From Loxodes magnus (lineage: Eukaryota; Ciliophora; Karyorelictea; Loxodida; Loxodidae), in assembly GCA_946699065.1 (NCBI GenBank), contig CAMPDV010000234.1, forward strand, positions 62,001 through 126,000: 64,000 bases of DNA, read 5' to 3'. A model generated the notes under the pieces. That model was not told where the DNA came from. It saw only the letters and a list, made by a program, of their open reading frames with translations, and did no database searches. Below are positions 50,380 to 62,800 of this stretch, one piece after another; within the stretch, counting starts at the first letter, position 1; each line of letters starts with the position of its first letter. The translations under genes and the position numbers were made by a program.

Positions 50380-51790
50380 TAAAATATCTTAAATATTTAG
50401 AATTTAATCTTTAATCTAAAGAGATTAAGCATTTCTTACCTTTGAAGAATCTGAAGTAGTAATTAAGATTATTCTTCTATCTTCTGAGCATAAATATGTA
50501 CTGCATACATAAAATTCTGGTTTTTAATGAGCTAGTTTGGTGAAGAAGCTGATTGTAGATATGCTCAAAAAGAATTTAATAAGAGATAAGCCAACTAAGG
50601 AAATGAGGAGAAAATTATACGATGAAGATCGCTGGATTTACGGATAAAACTCAGTTCTAGTGTCCCATCAAAATTCTCTTACAAGTTCCAGCAAGAAACT
50701 CTCATATTTTTAAGTTTATATCGTAACTAACCGATACAATTAATTTCTAGTCACCAGATATCACTACAGATCAAACTCCTCCCTAGAGTCCCATCAAAGT
50801 TTAGCCTAAAAAATAAATATTTACCTTTACTTTATTTTTATGCAAGTTAATAATTAATAAAGGTTAAGTGAAAGCCTTGATTTCCTTTAATGCAGGAATT
50901 CTCAAATTTTTCATTTTAGTTGAATTTTTCATTACTTATGGAGTTTATTTTCGGGCTTATTTTTAGATTTTTTCTAAGCTACTCAATAGTAAGCTTTATA
51001 CAGTTTCCAGACTTGCTCTCTCATTTGAATTTTAATTCCAAAATTTTTCAAATAAAATCTTATGATCCTTAGGAAATTCCTCGGGAATTTTTTCTCTATC
51101 TCCAGCTTTTATATCCTCTCTTATAGATAAGTTATTAGTTTCTTAATAGGACACTTAATTAGTTGCAATTTCCCAAAAAATGACTCCCAAAGCAAAAATA
51201 TCTGGTTATTTCTGTATTTAGGCTTTAAGCACATCAATTCAGGAGCTATCCAACGAATGTTGCCTATCTAAGTTTTTGATTTGAAAGATTAAGTTTCCAT
51301 TCTCACTTTCAACAAATTAAAACCTGTTATTTTAGCTCTTAAATTATTGTCCAGTAATATGTTATTACTCTTAAGATCTCTGTGAATAATATTCTTCTTG
51401 ATAATACACTCTAGACATATCACGATATCCAAGCTTATGTTATATCGTATTTTCTATGCTAGATATTGCTTATTTTTTATAAGCTAGTATAAATTGTAAG
51501 GCAGATATTCCAATACCAAACACAGCAGCTAAGGACAGTACTCATATAAAGATACTATTAGGATGATGCATCTTTTAGGTATTGATAGCTGCTATTCCAT
51601 CTCTTTCTTAGCTGCCTAAGATAAACTTTAATTGTAAAACTCTTTATCGCTATTAATGTTCTTCCTTCAGTAAAGCTTTTCAAAAAACTCTAAAGCCACC
51701 CTTAGCAATCTCATCTATTTTCTAAATGTTAGAAACTTAGATAATATAATCCTAGCTAATCTACGAAACAGTTGATTATAGATAAAAAGA
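50380..51790 (-). pseudogene. Protein kinase-WD40 fusion, DFG lost, frameshifted
   Basis: Minus strand. A glycine loop I-A-K-G-G-F-R-V-F lies near 51700, and a hinge-like V-L-E-Y-L-P near 51510. The catalytic loop I-I-H-R-D-L-K-S-N-N-I-L-L-D near 51375 is intact, but the metal-binding D-F-G is replaced by T-G-F. W-I-A-P-E-L (APE) lies near 51245 and I-F-A-L-G-V-I-F-W-E-I (helix F) near 51190, the latter after a frameshift. After a linker, one WD40 blade is clear at about 50660-50800: G-V-W-S-V-V-I-S-G-D-Q-K, then L-K-I-W-E-F, then a second blade start M-G-H-Q-N-W-V-L-S-V. TGA is Trp in both. A signalling-type kinase joined to a recognition propeller, now probably inactive. Confidence 0.7.
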
Positions 51791-52238
51791 TGAAAACTCT
51801 TAAATAAGTAAATAAAATTGAATTTATCAAGTACTAAAAAAATGGCACTATTGAAATTATAAAATAAAGGTTCTACTATTAATTAAAAAAACATATTATT
51901 AATTAATTAAAGAGAATAATATAAAAAGGATTATTTGGTATATTTTATGAGAAATTAAAATAGTTTTGAAAAGTGTAAAATTTAATTAAGTTTAACAAAA
52001 TAGAAATAATCTAATTCTCAATTAGTTTTTAACTAAAAAACTGTAATCACATAATAAAATAGTAAAGAGATTATAAAATTTTAGAGAATTAACTTATTTA
52101 TTGCTAAATAACTAGATATCTTATTTATTAGAATGTAAAAATCAGAACTATGTAAAAATCAACTATTTTTGCTTAACTGCTAAATTTAACTTATTCTCCA
52201 GTTTTATAAAAAAAATAATATAAAAATTTAAGTTTTTG
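51791..52238. other. AT-rich spacer before rDNA copy 2
   Basis: A/T-rich with no gene seen. It joins directly to the middle of the SSU rRNA at about 52239, so the boundary is a deletion or rearrangement breakpoint. Confidence 0.5.
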
Positions 52239-52381
52239 AGTTAAGGGATCCAAGACGATCAGATACCGTACTAGTCTTAACCATAAATAATGCCGACTAG
52301 GAATCGGGGAGACCGTATAAATCTCCTCGGCACCTTCCGAGAAATCAAAATCTTTGGCTCTGGGGAAATGTGGTCGCAAGA

Positions 52382-52415
<34 letters not shown>

Positions 52416-53015
52416 AAAGAGTGGAACCTGTGGCTTAATTTGATTCAACACGGGGAAACTTACCAGGTTCAGACATAGTAAGGATTGGCAGATTGAGAGT
52501 TCTTTCTTGATTCTATGGGTGATGGTGCATGGCCGTTCTTATTTGGTGAAGTGATCTGTCTGGTTAATTCTGATAACGAACGTGACCTCAACTTGCTAAA
52601 TAGACTCTTTCTATCGAGGAAATTGTCTTCTTAGAGGAACTTCCAGCTTTTAATTGGAGGAAGTGTGAGGCAATAACAGGTCTGTGATGCTCTTAAATTT
52701 CCTGGGCCGCACGCGCGCTATACTGACGCAGCCAATGAATTCCGAAAAATAGCTACTCCGGTAACCTCGTAACTGCGTCGTAGTTGGGATTGACCCTTAC
52801 AATTCTTTATCATCAACTTGGAATTCCTAGTAAGCGCAAGTCATCAGCTTGCACTGATTAAGTCCCTCCCCTTTGTACACACCGCTCGTCGCTCCTACCG
52901 ATTTCGAGTATTCAGGCGAACCTCTCGGACTAATGGGAAGCTAATTGAACCTTATCACAGAGGAAGGAGAAGTTGTAACAAGATATTCGTAGGTGAACCT
53001 GCGGATGGATCATTA
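52239..53015 (+). rRNA. SSU rRNA, 3' part, copy 2, defective
   Basis: Starts at ggatccaagacgatcagata and ends at tgcggatggatcatta. It has normal ggaattgacgg and taggtgaacc, but an altered cgctcgtcgct (normally cgcccgtcgct) near 52884 and other changes. It is shorter at the 5' end than copy 1 by about 230 bases of SSU. It heads a second 5.8S-LSU unit. Truncated, hence a pseudogene. Confidence 0.9.
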
Positions 53016-53109
53016 ACATTAATATCAAACATTACAAAAACCAAATCTATTTACAGCTTTATGCTGCTTTTCATTTTATCAAATATATAAACCTAAACAA
53101 AGCAAAAAC

Positions 53110-53251
53110 CCCAACAATAGATGCCTAAGCTCTGGCATCGATGAAGGACGCAGCGAAGCACGAAATTAAATGCGAATTGCAGGACTCTGTGAGTCATCAG
53201 GTTTCCCAATGTAACAGACACCTTGGGAAACTCAAGGTATGTTCCTTTCAG
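53110..53251 (+). rRNA. 5.8S rRNA, copy 2
   Basis: Same block order as copy 1 (catcgatgaaggacgcagcg, gcgaattgcagga, gagtcatcag), with several substitutions and small indels. It sits between short ITS1 (53016-53109) and ITS2 (53252-53322). Ends are approximate. Confidence 0.85.
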
Positions 53252-53322
53252 TATCATATAAAATACAAATGTAAGTGAATAAGAATTCTTTTACCAAGTG
53301 AAAAAGCTGAGTATATGTATTT

Positions 53323-55078
53323 GTGATCTGAGGGGAGTAAGATAACCCGATGAACTTAAACATATCAGTAAGCGGAGGAAAAGAAACTAAAAAGGATGGC
53401 TTTAGTAACGGCGAATGGAGCGGTCAAAGCCCACTTGTAAATCTTCGGAATTATCTAAGTTAGGGAGGAATGGTGTTGGTTTGATTGACCAAATTGGTCA
53501 GGAATGACACGTCATAGAGGGTGATAACCCCGTGAGGTTCAATTAGATTAGAAACCAAACTATCTAAGAGTCGGACAGCTTGAGATTGCTGTCCAAAGTG
53601 CGAGGTAAACTCCTCGTAAGGCTAAATACGTCCAGAGTTCAATAGTGCACAAGTACCGTGAGGGAAAAGTGAAAAGTACTTTGGAAAGAGAGTTAAAAGA
53701 CCTGAAATAGTTGGAGAGGAAGCTGTGCGTCTACAATAAATCTGAGCAAAGCTTTGAAAAGAAGTATTGCAAGGATATAGTGGACAGATCGTCCCGTCTT
53801 GAAACACAGTCCAAGGAATCTAGCTATATCGCGAGTCTGTGCAAGTAAATGTGTAGGCGAAATGAAAGTGCTTGGGCAGGACGAAGCCAGGGGAAATTCT
53901 GGTGGAGGTTCGTGTAGGTGCTGACGTGCAAATCGCTCTGTGGACCTGAGTATAGGGGCGAAGACTCATCGAAACATCTATTAGTTGGTTCCCTCTGAAG
54001 TTTCCCTCAGGATAGCTGGAACTTTTCGTGGTATCCGGTAAAGCCAATGAATAGAGGTTCGAGAGAAGTAACTTCTTCCTCCTATTATCAAACTTTAAAT
54101 GGGTGCAATAACGTTTCATAAATGAACGTGACATGACATAAATGTCCCTAGTGGGACAATCCTGGTAAGCAGAACTGTCGATGAGGCCCAACCTGAAATG
54201 GAGTTAAGGCGACAGAACCCGTCTGCAAGAAAAGTCGTTAATCCATTTAGACAATAGAACGGTGGCCATGGAAGTCAGAACCCACTAAGCAGTGTGTAAC
54301 AACTCACCTACAGAATGGACTAGCCCTGAAAATGGAAATTGCGAAAGGCTGGTGCCCATACTCTGCCCTCTGGTGTAGGAGGGCGTAGTATCTGCATGGA
54401 AGTAATTCTGTGAAGAGTTATGGAGCAGGTATTAGTGCAGATCTTGGTGGTAGTAGCAAGTATTCCAATGCCAACTTGGAAGACTGAAGTGGAGAAGGTT
54501 TTCATAAGAACCGCACTGGATCATGAATCACCCGATCCTAACCTTATGAGGGAAAGGAAATATGGTTAATATTCCATAGGTACTTACTACATAGTGGTGA
54601 CACAGTATGTCGCAATATGTCAGGGTTGATCCTGGGAAGAGTTGCCTTTTCTGTCTAACATACATGTGCGCCTGGATCCATTACGGCGAGGGAGGCGTGA
54701 TGTATGGAAGAGTAGTAAACTGTATGTGTTGTCTGGAGCACCAACTACGATCCATGAAACTTGCGGCATGTAATATGTAGGAGTATTCGTTCCTATACCG
54801 CAGCAAGTCTCCAAGGTTAACAGTCTCTAGTCAATATGATAATGCAGGTAAGGGAAGTCGGCAAATTAGATTTGTAACTTCGGGAGAAAGATTGGCTCTG
54901 AGGGCCAGGCAGAAATCTCCACTGGAGGGATTGTGTAACTTAATTTTCACGGAAGTGGGAGTTTTGTCGCCATGACCGAAAGTGGTCGGCCCTGCGGCGA
55001 ATGGCCACCTCAGAACTGGAGTGGCAGGAGGAATCCGACTTTTTAATTAAAACAAAGCATTGTGAAGGTGATCTGTTA

Positions 55079-55109
<31 letters not shown>

Positions 55110-55549
55110 AGTCAAGGTGATGAGATTCAACGAAGCGCGTGCAAATGGTGGGAGTAACTATGACTCTCTTAAGGTAACCAAATGCCTTCGTCATCTAATT
55201 AGTGACGTGCATGAATGGATTAACGAGATTCCTACTGTCCCTATCTACTACCTAGCGAAGCCACTGCCAAGGGAACGGACTTAGCATAATCAGCAGGGAA
55301 AGAAGACTCTGTTGAGTTTTACTCTAGTCTGGAACGTAGAGTGGCATAGGAAGCGTAGAATAAGTAGGAAGCCGCGATCTTGAAATACTACTACTAATAT
55401 CACTTTACTTATCCTGTCATACAGTAACTTTCTAGCAATGTAGTTGGGTGGGAGAAACCGTTAGGTGGGGAGTTTGGCTGGGGCGGCACATCTGTTAAAA
55501 GATAACACAGGTGTCCTACGGCCAGTTCAGAACGGACAGAAACCGCTCA
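53323..55549 (+). rRNA. LSU rRNA, copy 2, lacking its 3' end
   Basis: Colinear with copy 1 from the start, and it retains the 179 bases missing there (55240-55418, with gggaacgg and gggaaagaagac). It breaks off at aaccgctca (55549), where it jumps into intergenic spacer. Everything after that, including the sarcin-ricin loop, is absent. An extra 10-base insertion (gttgatcctg) interrupts the region near 54625. The copy cannot be functional. Confidence 0.9.
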
Positions 55550-56370
55550 TAGTCGTACCTAGTTGTACCGAGTAGTACCTAGTCTTTCCTTTAGTTACTT
55601 ATCTTTGTATCATCTATCTAGGGTTTTACATCGAGATTCTCATTACTATCTCTCTGGGGTTTTACTTACTTTAACTTACTTTGATTATTAAAGTACATAA
55701 TTTCAAATTTTTTCAAATTTGAAATAAAAGATGCTAAAGACCCAACTTGAAAAGAATGATGATGAAGAAGAGATGGATTTTTAAGTGCTAATCAGTAGTA
55801 GAAGGATAGAGATAAAAGAATGAAAAGAAAAGTAAAAAGCATTAATAAGAAGATTTCTTGGACTCTAAAGGAAGTGAAAATTTCAAATTAATGAAAATTT
55901 GAAAAAAGAGAAAGCAAAAGAAAAAGTTTTGATAGATGAAGAATGGAACGAAGAAGATGATACTTAAGTATTAAGCACTTTAAGTGCTACATTTTGAGAA
56001 AAGAAGATTCAATATAAGTAGATAAAAAGTAGAAAAGAGACTTGAAAGAAAAAATTGATGACTTTGATGAATGAGTTATATGTGACAAAGGCGTGAATCT
56101 AAAAATTGAGAAATGCATATATAAGAAATGAAGAATGACTAAGAAGGTAAAAAGAAGATCTTGATGTCTATAGTGGTTTAGTGTATATTTTTTAAGACAA
56201 GTAGGGGTAAAAGGTGGGCTGTAGTATGGATATTTGAAGGGTAGTTTTATGAAACATAAATGACGGGGGAGGAAAGGAGTATATAGAAAAAGTGGATGGA
56301 AATAGAAAAAGTGGATGGAAATAGAAAAAGTGGATGGAAATAGAAAAAGTGGATGGAAATAGAAAAGTAT
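55550..56370 (+). other. rDNA intergenic spacer, copy 2
   Basis: Enters the acctagt array part-way. It has about 190 extra bases (55690-55880) relative to copy 1, bounded by similar caaattt...gaaa edges, which suggests an internal duplication or its loss in copy 1. It then follows copy 1 closely up to the 19-base repeats. Confidence 0.6.
56286..56361 (+). repeat. Four tandem copies of a 19-base unit before the SSU start
   Basis: The unit gaaaaagtggatggaaata is repeated four times without visible differences and is followed by gaaaagtataaatctgg. Copy 1 has the unit once (25579-25597). Its position immediately upstream of the SSU start suggests a link with the Pol I promoter (inference). Confidence 0.85.
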
Positions 56371-56425
56371 AAATCTGGTTGATCCTGTCTAAATGAGGCA
56401 ATAAATAACGACACTGGGCTTCGTC
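56371..56425 (+). rRNA. SSU rRNA 5' scrap, copy 2
   Basis: Only the first 17 bases (aaatctggttgatcctg) are present. They are followed after a roughly 350-base internal deletion by gaggcaataaataacgacac and tgggcttc. The deletion is relative to copy 1 (25608-26000). Confidence 0.8.
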
Positions 56426-56687
56426 TCGATGATTGGAGATTCAGTGTCTCTTACCTAAAGTTATTTTCTCTTTTCGGATTTTTGATAGGAGAGCCCATCT
56501 TTTATGATTTGGTCCCCTATATTTTGGGTATAAACCATCTCTTCTTCCTTATTCCTTAAGAGAAATTCTTCTTTATTAGTTTGTATTTTATTAATAAATT
56601 AAATTTAATAATTAAATTTTAAATATTTTAATTTTTATTTCATTGTAATTAGTTTCTAAATACTAAAACTAATTTTATTTTTTATAA
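56426..56687 (+). promoter_or_regulatory. Conserved leader upstream of RING-WD40 copy C
   Basis: Nearly identical to 26001-26265 upstream of copy B, and the only non-coding DNA between the SSU scrap and the ATG. Promoter and 5' untranslated region are expected here, but no box is assigned. Confidence 0.4.
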
Positions 56688-59596
56688 ATGGATATGTAAC
56701 AGTGTCCTAACTGTAGAAATGCTTTCGATTAAGGTTAGTTTTAAGCCAAGCAACTTCCTTGCAACTGTGTTTAATGTTTCAACTGTCTAGGTACCATATA
56801 TCAGCTTACGGGAATGGTATATTGTAGATATCATCAGCAAAATTTTATTATAAGTCCTTAGGATCTACAAAACTATATGGTACAATAACCAATATAACCT
56901 TTGTTGCCTCAACAACCTCGTGCATTGGACTAAATATGGTTAAATCAATAGCTCGATTGGTTATAGGACTAATAGAATTAGAAATAAGATTAGTTATAGT
57001 TTATAAGAAATGTTATCAATGGAGTTAGTTAGTAGTGGAATAATATCTGCTAGTAGGTAATTAAATGAATATTTAAGATATTGATAGAATAATATTCTTA
57101 AAGAGTGAATAAGATTAAGAGTTTACTGAATCGATTATCGGAACTCAATATTCAATAATAATAGTAATAGCGCTAGCATATCCACCAGCAGCAGGCAAAT
57201 CAGTATTAGCTATAAGAATAATAGTAGTAATTTACGGATATCTTAAGAGAGATCAATGAGATGAAGTAAGAATCTAATTTAAATTTGAATGATTAAGGTT
57301 TGCGATATAATATTCAGTATTATCTCTTAAATGTCTTCAATTTTCTGAGAGATCATTCATAGGGTTAGATATTGACCTAATAAAAAATTAAGTAGTTAAT
57401 AGAATCTTATTTCAGTTAATAAAATGTAATAAGTGGTCTATGTTAAGGTCAATAATAATAATAGTAGTTTCAGCAAAAACAATTATAGGATCTTCAATAA
57501 TAAGGTATATAACAAAACCAATAATTATAATGCTTATATTAAGACTAAGCCTCCCTAAGACACTAAAACTAAAACAAGTAATAAGTTTAAGAGTAACTAA
57601 TGTAAAAAGACAAATCTCAGTTTAAAATATACCAAGAAGTTTCAAGTACTCTATAAAGAAAAGAATATCAGTTACTTCAATATATCATTGAACTTTAGTT
57701 TGAGTAATAGAACTAATAAGTTCAATAGCTTTAAGAATAACCTAACTTGATAAAATAAGCCTTAGTGAATTTCAATACTCTAACGTTCGAATAGTTAATT
57801 CAAATTTTAGACCAACTAATACAACAACAAAGTATCGATATCTAGTTTTTGAAGTAACATCCTTTAAATCACTCAAGCTTAACCCTTTAGACATAGGTCT
57901 TATTATAGTTATCTAGGGTATCTAATACATAACTGGCTGATAAATTAAATTAGGTGTTAGACTTATCTAGATCATTATAGGAAGTATCGTAGTTATCATC
58001 GAATGTGATAACGATACTTAACTACCTGAATGTTAAGTTTGCATCATAATAAAATTTCTCCGACATGAGATTAGTGCAAGCAGATCTATCGGACATGACA
58101 TTTACTGAATGTGATTTCTCTAATTCAAGTTTCCATCAATGTAATTTAAGAAATACTAAGTTTATCGGTTGTGTATTGAGTAATGCTGATCTTTCCGATA
58201 TAGCAACTGAGTATCCTCATGAACTCGAAGGTCATTCTTGATGCATCAGCTCAATAGCTATCTCTCCAGACAATCAATACATCATCACTGGTTCAGATGA
58301 TAATACAATTAAGATCTGAGATTATTAAACATCTGCCTTAATCAATACTTTAGAGGGACATACTTCTTATGTTAGATCGGTAGTAATCTCCTATGACTCT
58401 AGATATATAATATCAGCATCATGAGACAAAATCATAAAGATCTGAAATTTCCTTGATGGTACTCTCCTGAGAACTTTAGAGGGACATACTGATTCTATTA
58501 CCTCGATAGCAATCTCCTATGACTCTAGATATATCATATCAGCATCAGGATATCCTGAAAACTCAATAAAGATCTGAAATTTCCCTGATGGTACTCTCCT
58601 TAGAACTTTAGTGGGACATACTGCTTCTATTACCTCGGTAGTAATCTCCTATGACTCTAGATATATAATATCAGCATCATGAGACAAAACCATAAAGATC
58701 TGAAATTTCCTTGATGGTACTCTCCTGAGAACTTTAGAGGGACATACTGATTCTATTACCTCGATAGCAATCTCCTATGACTCTAGATATATCATATCAG
58801 CATCAGGATATCCTGAAAACTCAATAAAGATCTGAAATTTCCCTGATGGTACTCTCCTGAGAACATTAAAGGGACATACTTCTGCTATTACATCGGTAGT
58901 AATCTCCAATGACTCTAGATATATCATATCAGCATCTTATGACGAAACTATCAAGATATGAAAGTTATAAAGTTCATTTTGGGATTTTTTATCTAGTTCA
59001 TGTGTTAAAACTTTAGAGGGACATACTGATTCTGTTAGATCGGTAGTAATCTCCTATGACTCTAGATATATCATATCAGCATCTGTTGACAAAACCATAA
59101 AGATCTGGAATTTCCTGATGGTACTCTCCTGAAAACTTTAGAGGGACATAGTCGTTCTATTTCTTCGGTAGTAATCTCCTTTGACTCTAGATATATCATA
59201 TCAGCCTCTTACTCAACCATAAAGATATGGTCTTTTTCAGCTGGTTAGTGTGTATTAACTTTGAGTGGTCACAAATATCCAATATGGTCCTTGGCATTAT
59301 CAAAGGATTCAAGATGGATCTATTCTGGAGATGTAGGTGGTAGCTTGAGAAGATGGAATGTACAGAGGTTGTTAAGTGTTGATGAATCTGTGGGATAGGT
59401 AGGTGTCAATTTAATTAATTTAATAATAAAGTAGTTGGATTGGAATGAGGTATATGCTCCCTATGGAATGAGATTGAGTAATTGTGAAGTAAGCAACATA
59501 TAGATGAGTGAGTAGGACAGGAATAGAATTATGTGATGAGATGTTTTTATTAAATTAATGAATTTATTAAATTAATATATTTATTTAGACTAATGA
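56688..59596 (+). CDS. RING-WD40 family protein, copy C, nine blades, one frameshift
   Basis: ATG 56688. All eight RING-like ligands are conserved (C-P-N-C, C-N-C-V-Q-C-F-N-C, C-R-Y-H). The coiled coil has one extra Gln codon, and the pentapeptide repeats match copy B. The propeller has nine blades: blades 2-3 are repeated as blades 4-5 by a 258-base tandem duplication (58411 and 58669). Two blades carry a longer loop (S-G-Y-P-E-N-S-I-K-I-W). One blade has the K-L-Q-S-S-F-W-D-F linker also seen in copy A. In blade 7 a single C is missing from t-t-t-c-c-c-t-g-a-t (near 59112), shifting the frame by one. Blades 8-9 and the tail are clean in the new frame. Either a recent pseudogene or a sequencing error. 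Confidence 0.8.
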
Positions 59597-59609
59597 ATTT
59601 AAGTATTTG

Positions 59610-59840
59610 AATAATCAATATACTACTATATACTACTAATCTACTATACTATTATACTGTTATACTGTTATACAGTTATATTGTTATAATACTAATCTAT
59701 AATACTATATATAAAATTATACAGTTATAAAGTTATACTGTTATGCTGTTATGCTGTTATACTGTTATAATACTAATCTATAATTTTATTATACAGTTAT
59801 ACTGTTATACTACTAAACTCATATATAAAACTATATTACA
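59610..59840. repeat. AT-rich palindromic short tandem repeats after copy C
   Basis: Almost identical to the array behind copy A (950-1160), with one extra ttatgctg unit. Same hairpin-forming ttatactgt / ttatacagt composition. Confidence 0.7.
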
Positions 59841-62800
59841 ATGATATTATACAGTTTAAACAGCAATGATAATATATTAAATGTATACTAAAGTTGAGTT
59901 ACGACTCTAAGCAATAAAGTAGCAAAATAACAAAGTGTCAATGTAGTTGAATGAATATAATAATAATAAAGTATAATGATATAAATTTTTGTTTAAATTG
60001 TTGAGGTGTAAGACAAGAGTATGTTGGATTAGATTAAATTTGTGTAAAAGAGGGTATAAGTATTTACTAAATAAAGGATAGAATGTGTTATTTTTTTAAT
60101 CTAAAAGAGTAATTGCGTTATTGTTTAAGTATATTAAAAGGATAATTTGTTTTAAGAATAGTGGAAAGTTTTTTTTATAATTGTTTATAATGAGAAATAG
60201 TGCTTTGTGAGTAGAGAGAGTACTGAATAATTATAAGAGTATAAAAATTAAATAAAAAAAAAAGCATTTGAAATTTTAATATTTTTTATTGAAAGAGAAA
60301 GAAAGCATATGGAAAATTATAAAAGTAATTATTTTTTAAAAGTAATTATTTTTTAATTATAAAAGTTTATGTTATAATTTTTTTCTGTTATAAAAGTTTT
60401 ATGGTATAAAAGTTTCTGTTATAAAATTTTTTAATATAAAAGTTTTTATATTATAAAAACTTCTGTGCAATATTTAATTTATAAATTTTTTAGGAGTTTA
60501 TGGGTGAATTAAATAGAAAATGTAGTTAAATTTAAATTTAATTTAAATTTGTATTTAATTAGTGTGATAAGATTGATATTTGAGTGTAATTTTTGGGAAA
60601 ACAAAAAATTTGTTTTTTTGCTCAGCGTTTTGCACTATAAGACATTTTTTTGAATGGACTAAATTTTTGCAAAATGGGACAAAGGGTTTGAAAAGGGTAT
60701 AAAAAGTTTAAAAGGTGTTAAAAGATAGAAGTGATAAAATTTTTGAATTAAAGGAATTAAATTTTAAGAAAGGAATTTTAAAATTATTTTAGAAAAAAGT
60801 TTAAATTTTTTTTTTTTTAATAAAAGGAATTTTTTTTTACAGCATTTTGGTTATTTTTTTATTTTGAATTTAAAAAAAGTTTGAAAATTTAAAAAGGAAT
60901 TTTTTAGAGAGTTGAACATATTAGTAAAAGGAATCATTTTAATTTATAAAAAATATTTTTAAGAAAAAATTTTAATTTTTTGAATCTGAATAAAATTATT
61001 TTTCGATATAAATAAGAACAGTGATATATTTTAAAAGTTTTAATTTTTTTTTATAAATTAATAAATGTATAATAAAATGCAAAAAATTTAATTTTGTTTT
61101 TTTGCTCAGCGTTTTACACTACAAGACATTTTTCGGACGGACTAAAATTTTTTAAAAATTTTGAAATAAGATTGAATTTATAAAAGTGTAAAAAAATCGG
61201 TTAAGTAAAAATTTTTTGATTTTTAAAGGATAAGTTTGTAAAGTTGTAGATGGACTTGAATGCATTGATACAAAGTAAGGAGTGAGATTTAAAAATTCCA
61301 AAAATATTGTAAATGTAAGCATAGATAAAAATGTAAAATTTTAATTTTGTTTTTTTGCTCAGCTTTTTACACTACAGGAAAATTTTTGGACAGAATAAAT
61401 TTTTTTGAAAGATTTCAGACTAATACTTTAATATCAATTATTTTTTTCAGCATGTTATTTTCGCAGTAATTTAATAGAGAAATTTATTAAGTAAAAATAT
61501 TAAATTAAAAATAAACTTTTTCCATCTCCGAAGTTTTAAAGCGCCGAAAAATTTTTTTTTAATAAAAGAAATACAAAATTTCTTAAGAAAAATTTATTAA
61601 AACTATTAAAATTTTTAAATTGTATTTGAAAAACATAAGAAAGATATGGATTAACTGTAGAAGAAAATTTAAGGTTCTAAATAATTTTAGTATGGAAATT
61701 TGTAGAGTTTCTTGATGCTATACAATATCTTTAAATTATTTTTTAACTAATATATTTAAAATAAGTTATGTTCCGTATTATAAACGTTACCTTAAATTTT
61801 AGAATAAATAAGATATCTAATACTTTATTTATGATTGAAGAGATACTAAAAAAATATTAACAAATTTTAGCTATTAAAAGAATTAATAATTATATGACAA
61901 ACAAAATTATAAATGCTAAGTAAATAATTTAAAAATTACTATATTAAAGTATTAAATTTTTATTCGTCAGCAACTATAATTTTAACAAACTAACATTTTT
62001 ATAATAAAAATTGGATTTTTTTAATTATTTATAGAAAATATTGGAAATTTAAATGAGATATTCAATTAATTCTTAGAAATAAATATTAGGTTTTAAGTTT
62101 AAATCTATTTTATAACTAGTTTATATATATCACTACTATTTATGTTTTATCAATATTTTAACTTTAAAATAAGGTATATATAACTAATTAGTTAATTATA
62201 AACCTAAATTATTGATTGTTTATAATTAAATAATTATTGAAATTTATTTGAAATAAAATAAACTTTTTAATAAAGAAAATTAATGCTTTAAATTATCTAT
62301 TTATTAGCATATCAGCAAATAAAATCAGATTATTTTGCTAATTTTTTATAATTAGAGATTCTGAATTATATTCTGATCTTTTTACATTAATTTTACTTTT
62401 AATATGATTTAAAAAAGCAAATAAGGTTAATAAAGAAGCTTATTTTTTAAAATATCCAAATAATAAGATATAAAAGCAAGAAATTATTAAATAGCAAATT
62501 GGATAAACTCAAAAAGAAAAAGTAGAATAGATATGATTGTTTAATAAAATCTCATTAGTTTATTAACTCCTTTACATAATCTTTAAAATTCATAATTAAT
62601 TGTTAAATAAGCTTAGGGTAAGCGAATTTTAGATTTTGATAAAGTAGAACTTGTGTAGATGGGTTAAAAACCTATCACTTGGCCAGTATCTAAATTTCTA
62701 ATAAATGCTTAAATAGACTGAGAATTATTTTAGTTTAAAGTTTTTAATAAACAAGTTTAAATTTCCAGCGAATAAATACAAATTAAAAAGTAAGAAAAAA

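Noticed and set aside
55240..55418. 179-base block in LSU copy 2 as an intron or eliminated sequence
   Set aside because: It contains conserved LSU core sequence, so copy 1 has lost it rather than copy 2 having gained it.
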